From positions 20,564,914 to 20,628,913 of the forward strand of contig NC_087068.1 of assembly GCF_963678635.1 (NCBI RefSeq): a DNA stretch of 64,000 nucleotides. Reading direction: 5' to 3'. The position numbers were made by a program, and so were the translations under genes. Under the pieces are notes generated by a model. The model did not search any database, was not told the DNA's origin, and saw nothing but the letters and a program-made list of their open reading frames with translations. Shown here piece after piece: positions 9,285 to 20,850 of this stretch. How positions within the stretch are numbered: position 1 is the stretch's first letter; every line of letters starts with the position of its first letter. Source of the stretch: Symsagittifera roscoffensis. Taxonomy: Eukaryota; Xenacoelomorpha; Acoela; Convolutidae.

Positions 9285-11898
9285 AAAACTGCTACTTATT
9301 TTACTCTCTTCCGTTAGCTGATATCCAGGTTGAGAAATTAACATGGAAAGTTACCAAGTTTTGAGTATTCTGTTTTTCGAAACACATTTAATCAACTTAA
9401 AAACTGAAAAAATTTTGATGCTTCTATGGGCTGGATAAAAAAAAGACTCTAATGCACATATCTGCTGTTTTTCTCAGGTCTTCCAAGGCTTTTTCAGGCC
9501 AGGCCTTCTTTGCCATGTTTAGGCAAAAAAGCATTTGATTTTATGAAATCAAAAGATAGAATAGCAGATAAAAAATTAAATTAAGCGTGCTTCAACAAAA
9601 ATTTGAAGTAAACTTTGGTAAATACGATATTTGGTTATACTCAAAATCATGAAACTTATATCAAGCAAATGGGAAAAAGATGAGGAAAACATGTTTTTTA
9701 AGAAAACGACGAAGAAATTAGATGATGTTACTTTGTTTTAGCCTGGTGCATGTTGATATATTGCAACAATTTGTAATTCGGTGCAATTTTCAACCAAAGT
9801 TTTGATTTTCAAATTGCACTATTGAGAATGTGTAACCAGAATAGTGGTGCAACATTCGTTCAAAATTAGGCTTCAAAAATTCGACAAAAACGTTCAATTA
9901 TTCATCGAAAAAATGGAAGATCAAAGTTCAATCAAAACGTTTCCAACTTTCATGCATGTTTGCAAGATCTCTAGTTAGTTTTCTTCTTTTCTTGGAAACA
10001 AGGTTTCCAGCTGTGCTGAGTGTTGCATACTTAGTGTAAACAACTCAATAACACGCAAGTCAAATAGGGACCAAATATTCGCGAGAGCCTTCGAAGGTTT
10101 TCCTCCAACAAACGTTCAAACGTTGTTCGAAGATAAGGATGCACCACTGAGCTAAAAAGACCCCAAAAATGCTTCACGGTTAAACTTGCGGCTAGTTTGA
10201 AACAAAATCTCGGAAGGTTAATAACCTGTGGTTATGTCGGCAAGTCTCCTCCTCTGCCTAAATGCCAGTGGTTAGAGACCAACCGTTTACGTGCATGTTG
10301 CTCAAGAGTGAGACAACATTACCTAGCTAAAAAAAACAAGGAATAAGTAACAGAAAAGTTGTTATCCCAGACCAAAACAACAACTATTTGTAAAGAGATG
10401 ACCGTCTCGAATGTTTGCAATGCCCCTCGTGGATAAACTGTCTTAACATCTTCAACAAAAGATTTTTCCTCGTTGGTTGAAAAATATGCGAGCTTACCTA
10501 GTTGGTTGCAAATAGATAGTAGCGATTTCCCAGATTGAGTTTTGACCAGAATTAGCTAAACTAGCTAAGTTTTGGCAATTGAAAAGGAAGAAGCCGCTGG
10601 AAAAATGAAACGTTTTTTGTACTACTAACAATATTCATTATCGGCCGACTAAAAGAGGCAATTTTTTTTGCAAAAAAATCAAATAATTAAGAAAGTTGGC
10701 CATTCAGTCCAGTTTTGTCCAAAAGAGAAATATTAGAAATATCTGCTTTTCTGGCACTATTTATCTAAAAAAAAACACCTATAGAATTTTGCATAGAATT
10801 TTACATAATCGAAATGCTTCATATTATTTTATGAACTAGTTTATTTTAAAAACGTTCGGTTGGAGGTGATAAGTTGAAACTGATTTAAACCAGTGGCTCG
10901 GATTCTTGTTTGGATGCTATTCATGTAATGATATAAGGAAATGATTAGAAACGAATACAATGAGAAGTCTTATTGTTACCACTCTACAAAATGGTAAACT
11001 TTTCAGCAATCCTTTTAAGCTATTCGAATAAGCCTGCGAAATATCCGACGGATATTAAACTAATGATCCCTTTTCAACTATGGTTCACTGGGACATTTTT
11101 TAGCATTAAGCAAATTGGTACGTCTTTTGTTTGTTTCTGCTCGCATTTCAGCCTGAATTTCATTGTTTTTTTCTTTTTTTTAAAATGAAAACATCCATTA
11201 AGTTAACTTTGCCATTTTGCTCACAGAGTATAAAAGTAATCTGAGAATTAAAATTTAAAAATTATATTCTTTCTCCAAACAAATACATGATAACAACAAA
11301 ATCAAACAAGTAGTTCAAACAAATAATATATATCAATGACGCTTAGATTAAGGAGAGGATAAACAAAGGGTTTATTATAGTCTCGCCAAGAGCCTGCCTT
11401 ATTCTACTACTATATAATTCTAAAAACAATACCTAGAGCTGTGATATCGTTTGACTGCATGCACAGTCATACTCAACTCCTGTCGAAGGACCCTAGAAAA
11501 AAAAGAGACAATTTTTTCTTCTGTTGATTCAGCTTTGTCATAAAAAACCAAAATCTCAAAAACTACAATTTCTGAACTATCATTTTTTCCACTAGATGCA
11601 CAACTATATGGACCACTTCACGTAGTACTCGTGAAAAACTTCAGGACTTTTTTTTGCATACTTTACCAAGTTTTTAAGAAAAATCAAAGTTTAAGAAATC
11701 AAAGTTTTCTTAAACATATGTGATTTCTCAAAAACCAGCACAAATTGAGAGGTCATTTTTTCAGACTAGAATTGGAGTTATTTTGAACAATTTTCAACAC
11801 TTGAGGCAATATTTTCAAAAAAGTGGAAAAAAAGCCATTTTTCAGGAGAAATCAGAAACCTTTTTTTTGCAATACTTTTCTTTGATATAAAATTACTA
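9285..11898. other. AT-rich non-coding stretch
   Basis: Nothing coding or structured was recognised. A 71-codon ORF at 10973-11188 ends in a Phe run from poly-T and is judged chance. Confidence 0.4.
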
Positions 11899-12280
11899 TG
11901 TAACAGTTACTCGCTTAAGTCACATATAAGGTTAAGAGTGATAGGCTCTATAGCCATTGAAACAAAGGTCAAAGACACTATCTTTGTGCTTTTGTGCCTC
12001 AAACGATTGGAGCATAATCGTGGTTCTTTTATGAACTTTGGAAGCATTACAGCTTAAAGGCTTTTGCCAAGATAATCATCCCTCCCCGCTCCAGATAGAA
12101 ATGAGCACGCCCCATGGCTAGGTCTTTAAATATCTAAGACACGCGAAGGCATTTGAAAACATGGTATGAAATCTATAATAATTATTAGTTTTTGTTAGAC
12201 AGTGTGTGTTTGATTCATTCCAGATGGGTCACCGTGAAACTCACTTTATCTCAAAATGATATAAAATTTCATCAGAAAAT
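11899..12280 (-). repeat. Diverged LTR fragment related to the giant Gypsy element
   Basis: Starting at tgtaacag, this stretch follows the 3' LTR at 15470 in order. It shares tcacatat-aggttaag, ataggctctatagccattg, caaagacactatcttt, ttacagcttaaaggc, attccagatggrtca and ctcactttatctcaa-atga-ataaaat. Many substitutions show that it is much older than the two LTRs of the full element. Similarity fades after about 12280. It confirms TGTAACAG as a true LTR terminus. Solo LTR or remnant of an older insertion. Confidence 0.75.
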
Positions 12281-13963
12281 TTGCATATTCCTATCAATTA
12301 AAAAACTTCAAGTTGTCAAAGAATTGAAATTGCTCTAAAAGTATTTTGACATTATCAGAGGCGAACAAAATTAGTTCAAGTTGACAATCATCAATAAAGT
12401 GACTATCTGAACCCGCATCTTGTCATTTTAGGGAACATCTCTAACCCCTTATCACAGCTTCAAAAAAACAAGAAATTGCTAAAAACGTGAAAAAAAACCA
12501 ATTAAGCATATTTTTACATAAGATTTTTTTACTTTTTAAGTTAAGCCCTTAAAACAATTTACAAAAAATCTCCTTTAACGCGTTTTAGGGGGAGGATGTT
12601 TTCATGGATCTTTTTCGAATTTCTCAGCCAATCAGACTACATTATGTTTTACGCAGAGCTAGGAGTTTTGAATTGAAATTAAACTTTGAGGTTGAACATC
12701 TCAACTTGGCCTACTTTGAAAGAAAATTCTTAAGTTAAATTGATCTTAATTCTGCTCACAAAGACTGCTTTAGGGCAAGACATTTTGCCCTATTAGTACA
12801 TTTTTAAACGCGCTGCAGCGGAGAAAAGCAAAAACGATTCGAAACGGTATATGTTCGTAAACAGTTCGTAAATAGTTCGTAAAAAGTTCGTAAATATTTT
12901 GATTTCAAAAAGCTACACAAATTTTCAAAAAAAGAAAAATATTTGATTTTTTCAAATTTTTCAAATATTTAGACAAAATCTTGCACCCACCTTCAACAAT
13001 TTTAGATAATAAATTTGTAATTGTTGACTAAATAGTTTATATCAACTCAATTTGGAACAATTTAGGAGGTTGATAAAGTTGCAAATTACAATTTTTTAGC
13101 AGAAAGTAAATCACGTATGAATTATGTCAAATTGGCAAAGCACTTGAAACCTTCGTAATTTTTCAAGCAAAATGTGCGATGAAATTTTTTCGAGCTATAT
13201 TTTCGAGTTATGTTATTGAGCAGTGAACTTAAGCTCAAAACATTCATAGCTTTAGTATGAAATAAAATACGCCCTATACTTATGGCTAATTAAAAAAGAA
13301 AATACGCCCTATACTAGTGGCTGGTTGTTATGAACAACTACCTTACTGACATCAAGGAAAAATTTGAACAACCCGATTCTCCTTTAGAGTATCTAAAATA
13401 AAAAAAATTATTTTCTAAACTACAAAAATCCAAACATACACATTTGATCCCCTTGAAATTTGAATTAAGAACAGTTTGAAACTCCTATAGTCCAATACAT
13501 TTTATCATGATCAATTATACTTGATTTTTTTCAACAAATCTGAAAAAAGTAATCGATTATAACAAAAATTCTTTACTTTACTTCTGAAAAAAATGTTTTT
13601 AATTAAACCAAGCTTGTATATAATCATCATAAGCGCTTCAAATTAAAAAATGGAGCAACAAAGTAATCAATTGCAGTTGAAACTTTGGATTGCTAGAATT
13701 TCAACATTGAAATCTTTGAAAAATGTGGCTTAGAAACAAGTAGAAAAACTCATCTTTAGCCGTTTCAAATGTATTCGAACTGCATTTTCGAATTAACCTA
13801 GAACGCCATAAAAAAAAGTTTATCTAACTGGTTTGTACTCTAGTTTTGAAAAAAATCTTAAATTCTATCTAGAGCTTTATCGATTTTGATTTAATTTGAA
13901 ATTAAATTGCCATAATTGCATTAAATGATTGTATTTTTTTTCAGATTTTCATAATTGCTCTTG
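12281..13963. other. AT-rich non-coding stretch
   Basis: No gene was recognised. There is a short direct repeat 'aaaatacgccctatact' at about 13263 and 13300, and a weak 'cgtaaa-agttcgtaaa' repeat at 12855-12895. Confidence 0.4.
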
Positions 13964-14013
13964 ATTGGGTAGCAGCTATCGGCTTGACTTCAAGCCGATA
14001 GCTGCTACCCAAT
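13964..14013. repeat. 50-bp near-perfect palindrome
   Basis: Two 24-base arms (attgggtagcagctatcggc followed by ttga) are exact reverse complements around a 2-base centre (ct). The arm tip contains 'ttcaagccgata', like the TIR unit of the MITE at 5203-5658. It could be a collapsed MITE with its interior lost, or a recombination hairpin. Confidence 0.85.
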
Positions 14014-14538
14014 GAAATTTTGCACAGAGGAATGAATTATCTGTGTGTCAAGATACGCGGCTAATTTCCAGACTTTCAAGCCGATGTTGTTTGCGCGACT
14101 GGAATTTCATTGACAGGATTTATTTTCTAGTCTAAAAAATTCTAGATTTTTGTTTCAGTTGCTGCTCGCTGTTCATCAATGGCGCTGGTCACAATTATTT
14201 TTTTTCGGTCGAGCCGATCGCAGTTAAGATTTCCTGGGGTATAACGGTCACAGACGCATCTCGTGCAAAGACTGGAATTGACAAACTTCGGTCGCGGTGG
14301 TCTGGAAGTGCCAATATTTGTTCCGCAAGTCTTGTAAAAAAAGCTTGTTCAAGAAGTTAAAATTTTTTCTAAATTTAAATTAATTTACAGCTAGTTGTCT
14401 TAAGTCCTTAAATAACATGAACTGACCCGTTTGAATTCTTGCCTTGTACACACATCAATATTCTTTCTAACTAATAGTACCACGCTTTTGAGGATCCTAA
14501 TTCCAACGAATATTTCTCAGGAAAGCCTCAAAAATAAA

Positions 14539-15015
14539 CAAGACTGCTCGTATCAGGGCGAAGCCCTGAATGTTCCGACTGTCTTTTAAGGTCTATGGAG
14601 CAGTAATAACATGAAAAATTATATGTAAAAAAATTTCTTCTGAATTTGAGATTTTGTTTGTAAAAATCATCACCCCACACGCCATATAAAGTACAAAGTG
14701 ACAGACTTCGCTCCTAGTAGCCAATCAATTATGGCAAAAAAGCTTCTTTCAGCCAATTTGGAACGATTTCTAAATTAAATCTCAGTTTACGCGTTAATAG
14801 CGCAAAATATATCGCGCGTTAATATTCCGAAATTGGCCAAAATGGCAATCTTTAAAACCCCATAAGATACGAAATTAGTTACAAACAAAAAAAATATCTT
14901 TTCAAAATTAAGCTCAGAACAAAAATACCTTTCGAATGATATTTAAAAAATCCGTCAAAAATGGTTAGTTAAAAAGTCGAAATTTGTCTGAGGAAAAAAA
15001 CCCACCCCGAGCACA
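14539..15015 (+). repeat. Dispersed repeat copy with 5' hairpin (repeat A)
   Basis: It begins with acaagactgctcg, then the hairpin cagggc-gaa-gccctg and 'tgaatgttccgact'. Later landmarks are 'ttaatagcgcaaaatatatc' followed by gcgcgttaatattccgaa, 'ttggccaaaatggcaa' and 'aaagtcgaaatttgtctgag'. The same landmarks recur at 46412, 47325, 51220, 57070, 57670 and 58150 in this window. Non-coding; type unknown (SINE-like, MITE or Helitron-derived). Confidence 0.7.
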
Positions 15016-15469
15016 AATCTTCCGTTAATTTCGTTAAGAAAGTCGGAACAATTACTATCCAATACTAGTCCGACTTCAAAAGTTTGCAAGGTTGCAAGGT
15101 TGGAATATATGACATAAAGCCAATGCTTTTTCAAACTTTTAGCTTGCATACCAAAAGCAAGTATGTCAACAGGTAGGCGGGCTCGTTAAAATGTCCTGCC
15201 TTGAAAAGTTGACAAAAAAGAAAAGAGGTTAATAACATGTTCTACTGGAAACTATTGAAAATTATCAGCTCAGAACAACTGAAATTCTAAACATTTCTAT
15301 TGATTCAAAATAAATACCCAACAAAAGATTTATCACGTGAAAAGACAAGAATCAAGATTTTCAAAGTTCACTATGCTTGGAGTTAAGAAATTTTTATCCC
15401 ACAAAAAGCTTTTGAAGATCTGTAACTAACGCATTTTGACTCAGTAGTTAAATTGCTAATGAGCTTCCA

Positions 15470-16193
15470 TGTAACAGTCGCCTACTTCGGTCACATATGA
15501 GGCTTAAGAAAAATAGGCCCTAATATAACCATTGGCTCAAGAGTCAAGGACACTATCTCTTGTGTTTTTCTACCTCAAAATGGTCGGAGCCAATTCGGTT
15601 CACTTGCGACATGAGACTAGAACCCGTTACAGCCTAAAGGCCACTACCAAAATAACCCCCACTCTAGAAAATAAGAACGTCCCCATACTTAGGTCTCAAA
15701 ATACCCAAAATACACGAACGCCGTTAAAAACAGGGTCGGAACAATCCGTTAAGGTACTTTTTATTGGACAGTGGAACTTTGATCCATTCCAGATGGATCA
15801 ACCTAAAACTCGCCTTACCTCAACATACTTATCATAAAATACACTCGGGAAAATTAAATTAGAAACTTACAAGCACCACACTTGAGAATCAGAGTAATTA
15901 AGCTATCTAGTAACTCTAGCATAAAAATAATTGAAAATAACTCGAGAAGTTTTCTATCAATGAATTCCAATCGAAGGAAATGAGTTTTAACTTGAGAATA
16001 TAGTTTTGGGTCTGAACCACTGGGAGACTTCAGTTGTCTACCTCCCACTGAAGGTTCACTCTGGTTCAGCTGAATTTCGATCTTCTTTCGTAATCACTCT
16101 ATCTCCTATATCAAGATAGGACAGCTCTACTCTCGTGTTTTTATTATAATCTCTTAAATTGCGAATAGCAATTTCCCGCTATTTTTTCTGTCA
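15470..16193 (-). repeat. 3' LTR of the giant Gypsy element
   Basis: Matches the 5' LTR from 15533 to 16193 with roughly twenty differences by eye. Element-sense ends are TGACAG and GTTACA. A plus-strand ORF of 101 codons (15532-15837) exists in both LTRs only because they are copies; it has no recognised function. The left flank is ttcca. Confidence 0.88.
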
Positions 16194-17466
16194 TTGATTT
16201 CTTCCCACCAGATTTCACTCAAGTCATCCCTCTGTTCTCTCGGCACTGTTCCTCGGATTTTTCTCAATAGCCTGTGTGAGTGATGCGACATCCGAGCCAA
16301 TCTTACGCACTTGGGCACTGAGAAGGCCTTGTCTATTAAAACCCTTTGGCTGGATACCTCCACCATTACCATGTGCAATAGATAGTGGCTGCCGCATAGG
16401 TTGGCCATCACTGACCCCACTAGAGGCTTCGCATTTAGAGGCAGACCATAGGCTTCCCTCATAGGAAATCCCATTTCCGCTTCAAGTCCAACCTTCCAGC
16501 TTTTGATGTGTTTCTGGGTTACCTGCAACACCCCGGGCCATGACTCCACGCTCAACGTGGTCACCAAATGGTGTTCAGACTCTAGCCTCTCCAGTGACTG
16601 CAGACTGCACATTCTCGAGAAGAATCCCAGAGCTGTTGCTATATTCACTGTGGTACTCGCGTAACACTCAGCCACTATCTGTACTTCACTCTTCTCCCTC
16701 TCTGTGATATCTTCAAACCAAGTGACTAGATCTTCTTTTTGGAAGGACTGTATCCTAACGCATGACCGTCCATCATAGGTGTGCTCGCCATTCCCACACG
16801 TCGAGTCAAGACAACTACCCGGCTCCAATTTCTCCACCGACCCTAGTTTACTCGTCGCTTTGCCTAACTCCTTCACCTGAGGCAAGATCAGCTTGTGCAC
16901 TATACTCATTGTTGCCAGATCCTCGTCCTGCGCCGGTAATAAGCTCACTCGCTCCGTGACTTCCTCGATCAGGCTCGCATGGGGATGTGGACACAAGGAG
17001 GGCCTCAGCAATTTCCACACCACTCCCAGATTCGTGACCAACATGCCATTCCCGTTACCCATCTTCAGCTCGATTCTTTTACTTGAGCGCGGTACGCTTA
17101 TCACCTCTGGTGTTTTCTCGAGAATCAAACCCAAGCTCAGTCTCTCTCTCTCTACTGTGTCTATTTCCACTATCTTCTCTTTCCAAAACTTTATTAGCTC
17201 CGCTACCTCGTAGTTCCTGTGAGCGCCTCCGGCTTCCGAGTCCAGGAAAGGGTTGTACGCCTCCCCATCACTCCAGACACGTACTGATATTCTCCCTTCT
17301 TATTGGGTTTCAAGTACTCTCCTGACGAGGCCAAGTTACGGTGTACGTCGTGTCCCTCCTCAAACTTCTTGTTGTTGAATCTCCGTATCTCGTCTAACTT
17401 CCTGTGGCTCTCTAGAGACTGCCTGGAACCATCTTCCTTTTCTATCCCAGTACTCTGAGTATACAT
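16154..17466 (-). pseudogene. Last retrotransposon protein, C-terminal part, frameshifted, ending inside the 3' LTR
   Basis: The frame from 17466 (HRKLDEIRRFNNKKFEEGHD, EYLKPNKKG) slips near 17300 into a second frame reading VWSDGEAYNPFLDSEAGGAH, YEVAELIKFWKEKIVEI and on through the 338-codon ORF (EIDTVERERLSLGL, CLDSTCGNGEHTYDGRSC). Several Cys are conserved-looking, but there is no signal peptide or transmembrane anchor, so I do not call it Env. It ends RKNSGKLLFAI at 16154, about 40 bases inside the 3' LTR, overlapping the polypurine tract. Function unknown. Confidence 0.55.
16194..16210 (-). promoter_or_regulatory. Polypurine tract next to the 3' LTR
   Basis: On the minus strand the bases directly before LTR start TGACAG read tggtgggaagaaatcaa, almost all purine. 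This is where plus-strand DNA synthesis of an LTR retrotransposon is primed. It supports the LTR border at 16193 and the minus-strand orientation of the element. Confidence 0.75.
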
Positions 17467-18424
17467 TCAAGATGACTGCTGAGATTCTCCTTTCCACTGT
17501 CTTACTCCCGATTGCTCTTTGTTGACATGCTAGGATGGTGCTGTCAGTCATCACCGACATTATCCACCTCAAGAAACAAGTAGCGTCTTTCCTCCTTGCC
17601 AGGGTCAAGCCTGAGTTATCCCTAGCAATATGTTGCATCAATGTCTGATATATTTCTAGACTTTTTCCACCCAGTTTCAACTTGTCATGTGAGGTCAGCG
17701 TTTCTAATTCTATTCCCACCAGGCTCCACGCGAACATCAATTGTCCCGCTGTTCTGTCGAAGGGGCTCGCCATCAACGGCGACGCCGATGAGGATTTCCT
17801 CATTGCTTCTTCAAAATGATCCCTTAACAAATTCTGCCAAGTTCACTTCAGTTGTCTGCCCAATTCTAATTTGTTAATCTCAGCCTTCTGCTGGGTAGCC
17901 CAGTTGCGTCGCTTGCGTGACACTCCAGTGTCGAGTTTCTTTAGGCAGTCTTTTAGTTCCTTCAATGTTTCCAGGGCCACCCACCACGGCCGGGAGGTGT
18001 TCCTCGTTCTATTCTTCTCAAGAGGGTCACTAGTTACTTGCTTCCCATTGGCCTGGTGTTCATTTGAGACCCATTCTTTGCCAACGTCTACTTCCCATGT
18101 CTGCCCGCTCGTCGAACCTCGTTTCATCTTCGTCCTCTGGGCTGGAAGTCTTCTTCCGTTGTCGAGTTGGTGGAAACCTCCATCTCTCGTTCTACCTCGA
18201 GCAATTTCCTTCATTCGTGGCCACTCTTGTAGGCTGCTGTCTTCCACCGTGCCAGAACCATGGGAGCCCGTCTCTCTCAGGTTTTTCTCTGAGACTGCGT
18301 CCGCCGAAGGACTACCCAACCCTTCTACCTCTCTCTTTCTCTTGCGAGACTTCACGTCTTTACTTGGGGGCGTTGCCATTATCAACACTGATTCGACCTC
18401 TTTGTCTCCATCCAACCCTTCCAA
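17360..18424 (-). pseudogene. Last retrotransposon protein, N-terminal and central part, one TGA inside
   Basis: Starts MEGLDGDKEVESVLIMATPP, followed by a strongly basic segment (KDVKSRKRKREVEG) that looks like a nuclear localisation signal, then disordered text up to ALETLKELKDCLKKLDTGVS. A TGA at 17843-17845 interrupts it, and the frame continues TWQNLL-RDHFEEAMRKSS, PFDRTAGQLMFAWSLVGIE and LARRKDATCFLRWIMSVMTD. The end of this frame overlaps the next frame (17466 to 17203), indicating a slip. It continues as the C-terminal part at 16154-17466. Confidence 0.5.
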
Positions 18425-18532
18425 CTCTTGCCTCCCCCCTGCTCCAGCCTTAAGGAAATTAGTACTTTTAATTATATTACTAGTCTCAACTTTATCCCCC
18501 CTTACACCTTAAATTGTTTTATTGACAGTTTT

Positions 18533-19771
18533 TTATTTCAGAGTAGAGCTGTCTTTACACTCGTTTTCTTTGGTCTTTAGTGGCGCCTTTCTCAATTCGA
18601 CCATCTTGCTCAGCAGCTCTCCTCTTGCTTTTTCATCCAGACCTGTTCTCATCAGGACAGGTTCACCGAACTTCACCACCGTGCTCCACAGTTCTTCTTT
18701 GAAATTGTCTGATGTGATCTCGCTCTTCACCTCTCGGTTAAACTCTCTCAGGAATTCTCGCCAAGCGTTCTCATCCAGAGTCCCTAGGAACATGGTCTTG
18801 TTTCCCTCGAAGGTATTCTTTTCGCTTTCCTCTGCACTCAAGAGTATCATTCCCATATTGGAAGTCTCGCTCGTCAGTGGCAACTCTAGATTCTTGCGGG
18901 GAGATGAGGTCAGAGGTGGCGTGGCAGTGTCTGCCCAATCTTCTCCACTCAGATCTTTCAACAGTTCTTGAGTGGTGAAATCCTCCTCTGCTGGTTTTGG
19001 TTCAGGCGTGTTCCCCACTTCCATCTCCTCTCCTGCCTCACTGAGAGTCTCATCCATGCTTTCTTCTCCTGACTCGACTCTCCTTCTATCAAGTATCTTC
19101 CTGAACCGATCTTCTACAGGGCCGCTTTTTTTGTCTCCAGGGGTGACCACTGACAGGGGTGATGGTGTCGTTGGATCTGATTTCTTGTATTCCGTCAGAG
19201 CCACATACAACGGGCCTGCTGCATCCAGCTCCTCCACTTCCTGTCTCATCTCCACCTGTTCCAGTCCGTAAGGCGCCCGGTATTTTCTTGTGGCAAACTT
19301 CATTTCGTCTTTTAGCGCAATGTGTCCTTCTTCTACAATCATCCTGCCATCAACCCACACCGGTAACATATTATCCAAACCCGCCCGATCAAGCGTTCTC
19401 AAGATTTCTCGCACCTCGAATTTTGGGGGCATTGAGCCTCTCATCTTCTTCGCTTGAGTCGTCCATGAGTTTATTTTTATATCACAGGTGTGAAAATAGA
19501 CCGCTGCGGTATAGCCGATGAATAGGGGATCCCAGCCATCGGTGAATTCTTTTTGCTGCCTCTCCGCCGCTGCTCTCGCGATCAGGGATGGGACCACCAG
19601 GGAATTGTTCATTCCCAGCGTAATTCTCCTGACCGTTTGGAACTCGGGAATGGTTGCTGGCAAGATTTCCTTCTCCAGTATTGCCTCTAGCTCCCTTTTA
19701 ACCAACTCGAAGCTTTTCTTCCATGCGGGAATTCTCAAGATCTCTTGTTCACTCGCCGTCAGGGGATTCAA
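18533..19771 (-). CDS. Large retrotransposon ORF of unknown function, acidic C-terminal half
   Basis: A 412-codon frame that starts at a TTG overlapping the previous stop (TTGA at 19768-19771), so it is more likely reached by a frame change than by its own start. N-terminal half is helical (NPLTASEQEILRIPAWKKSF, VKRELEAILEKEIL) with WDPLFIGYTAAVYFHTCDI. The second half is disordered and acidic (ESGEESMDETLSEAGEEME, TQELLKDLSGEDWAD), ending with another helical block (NAWREFLREFNREVKSEI). No catalytic motif was recognised. The structure of folded, acidic and folded parts suggests a scaffold or binding protein. Confidence 0.55.
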   Translation of the reverse strand: MNPLTASEQEILRIPAWKKSFELVKRELEAILEKEILPATIPEFQTVRRITLGMNNSLVVPSLIARAAAERQQKEFTDGWDPLFIGYTAAVYFHTCDIKINSWTTQAKKMRGSMPPKFEVREILRTLDRAGLDNMLPVWVDGRMIVEEGHIALKDEMKFATRKYRAPYGLEQVEMRQEVEELDAAGPLYVALTEYKKSDPTTPSPLSVVTPGDKKSGPVEDRFRKILDRRRVESGEESMDETLSEAGEEMEVGNTPEPKPAEEDFTTQELLKDLSGEDWADTATPPLTSSPRKNLELPLTSETSNMGMILLSAEESEKNTFEGNKTMFLGTLDENAWREFLREFNREVKSEITSDNFKEELWSTVVKFGEPVLMRTGLDEKARGELLSKMVELRKAPLKTKENECKDSSTLK

Positions 19772-20841
19772 GTTCCAGAACTTGGGATAAGTTTCGATGG
19801 GATAAGTTCACGTTTTCCCCCCATCCTGCGCTGCAGTTGCCCTCGGAAGTTGTATACCATCAACTCGGGATCTTTCACTTTTCCAAAGAGTACCGTGTTG
19901 CTCATTTGCGCCCTCAGCAGCACCTCTTGCTGACACCAGTTGAGTGCCGTCCCATCCAACACACTTATCAGGCTCAAGTGTGCCACGGAGTTGCGGTAAG
20001 CCGTCACTAGAGGATCTGGAAACGCGTACGTTACAGCTGGTACGTAAATGCAGGTTACGACCTCCTCCAGCCCCTGGATTATCCCCATTGGGTCCGATCT
20101 CATCGCCAGGCACAGGTCTGTCAACAGAGGCATGCCACCATTCACTTGTCTCCATTCTTGTTTCGTTTTCGGATTCTTTTCCTCGCCAGTCATATGTCGA
20201 TTCTGCATCAGGAGATACTCCACCAGCAGCGTCTTCAGTCCCGCAGCACATTTATATGAGTAGGTGTCTATGCTCGAGTGGGTTTTCCCCATCGACAGGG
20301 GCTCCCCATATTTTGTCAGTCCATGAAATGACACCAGCTCACCGTGGGCCAGGAGCACCAGTGCCAGATATCCGTCAATCCGTAGTGTTTCCACACCCCG
20401 ACTGAACATATACGCTGGACCCATGTTGAATAGGTACCTCGGGTAAACTAGGTACAGGGCCATTAACAGGCTGATGGGCATGCTCAGTATTTCTTGTACC
20501 AAGGCTCCAAAAATGGTCTCCTTTGCACCAAACACTCCAGCCATGAATTCCTTCTCCCAACAAGGACTCAAGAACATGAGAATCTCGTGATCTTTTCTTG
20601 TCCTCAGCTCGCCCTTTGCGTGCTCCCTCCAGAATCCCCCGCTTGTGACCTCGTTTGCAGCCGTGACGAACCTGGTCACCGTCATCTCCCTGCTCTCGGC
20701 CACTTCCAACTGCTCCTCAAGAAAACTCCAGATCTGCTTCACAAGAGGCGGGGCATTCTCCTTTGTCTTCTCTGTGGCGTTTTCTAACCTTGGTGTTAGG
20801 AACAGCCACCTGCCTCTTTCTTGCGTCAGTCGGTATAGCAT
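19768..20841 (-). CDS. Large retrotransposon ORF of unknown function
   Basis: A 357-codon frame in register with the upstream 400-codon ORF, beginning MLYRLTQERGRWLFLTPRLE. The centre is hydrophobic and aromatic (SMPISLLMALYLVYPRYLF, NMGPAYMFSRGVETLRIDGY, LALVLLAHGELVSFHGL) without clean membrane spans, then HSSIDTYSYKCAAGLKTLL. It ends GKRELIPSKLIPSSGT. No signal peptide. It does not look like an Env glycoprotein. I cannot name the family; the length, lack of stops and composition argue for a genuinely selected protein until recently. Confidence 0.6.
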   Translation of the reverse strand: MLYRLTQERGRWLFLTPRLENATEKTKENAPPLVKQIWSFLEEQLEVAESREMTVTRFVTAANEVTSGGFWREHAKGELRTRKDHEILMFLSPCWEKEFMAGVFGAKETIFGALVQEILSMPISLLMALYLVYPRYLFNMGPAYMFSRGVETLRIDGYLALVLLAHGELVSFHGLTKYGEPLSMGKTHSSIDTYSYKCAAGLKTLLVEYLLMQNRHMTGEEKNPKTKQEWRQVNGGMPLLTDLCLAMRSDPMGIIQGLEEVVTCIYVPAVTYAFPDPLVTAYRNSVAHLSLISVLDGTALNWCQQEVLLRAQMSNTVLFGKVKDPELMVYNFRGQLQRRMGGKRELIPSKLIPSSGT

Positions 20842-20850
20842 CGACTCCAG

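Noticed and set aside
15532-15837. 101-codon plus-strand ORF, also at 34999-35304
   Set aside because: It is inside the LTRs and antisense to the element; its repetition only reflects LTR duplication.
16154-17170. Retroviral Env-like protein
   Set aside because: Cysteines are present, but no signal peptide, cleavage site or membrane anchor is visible.
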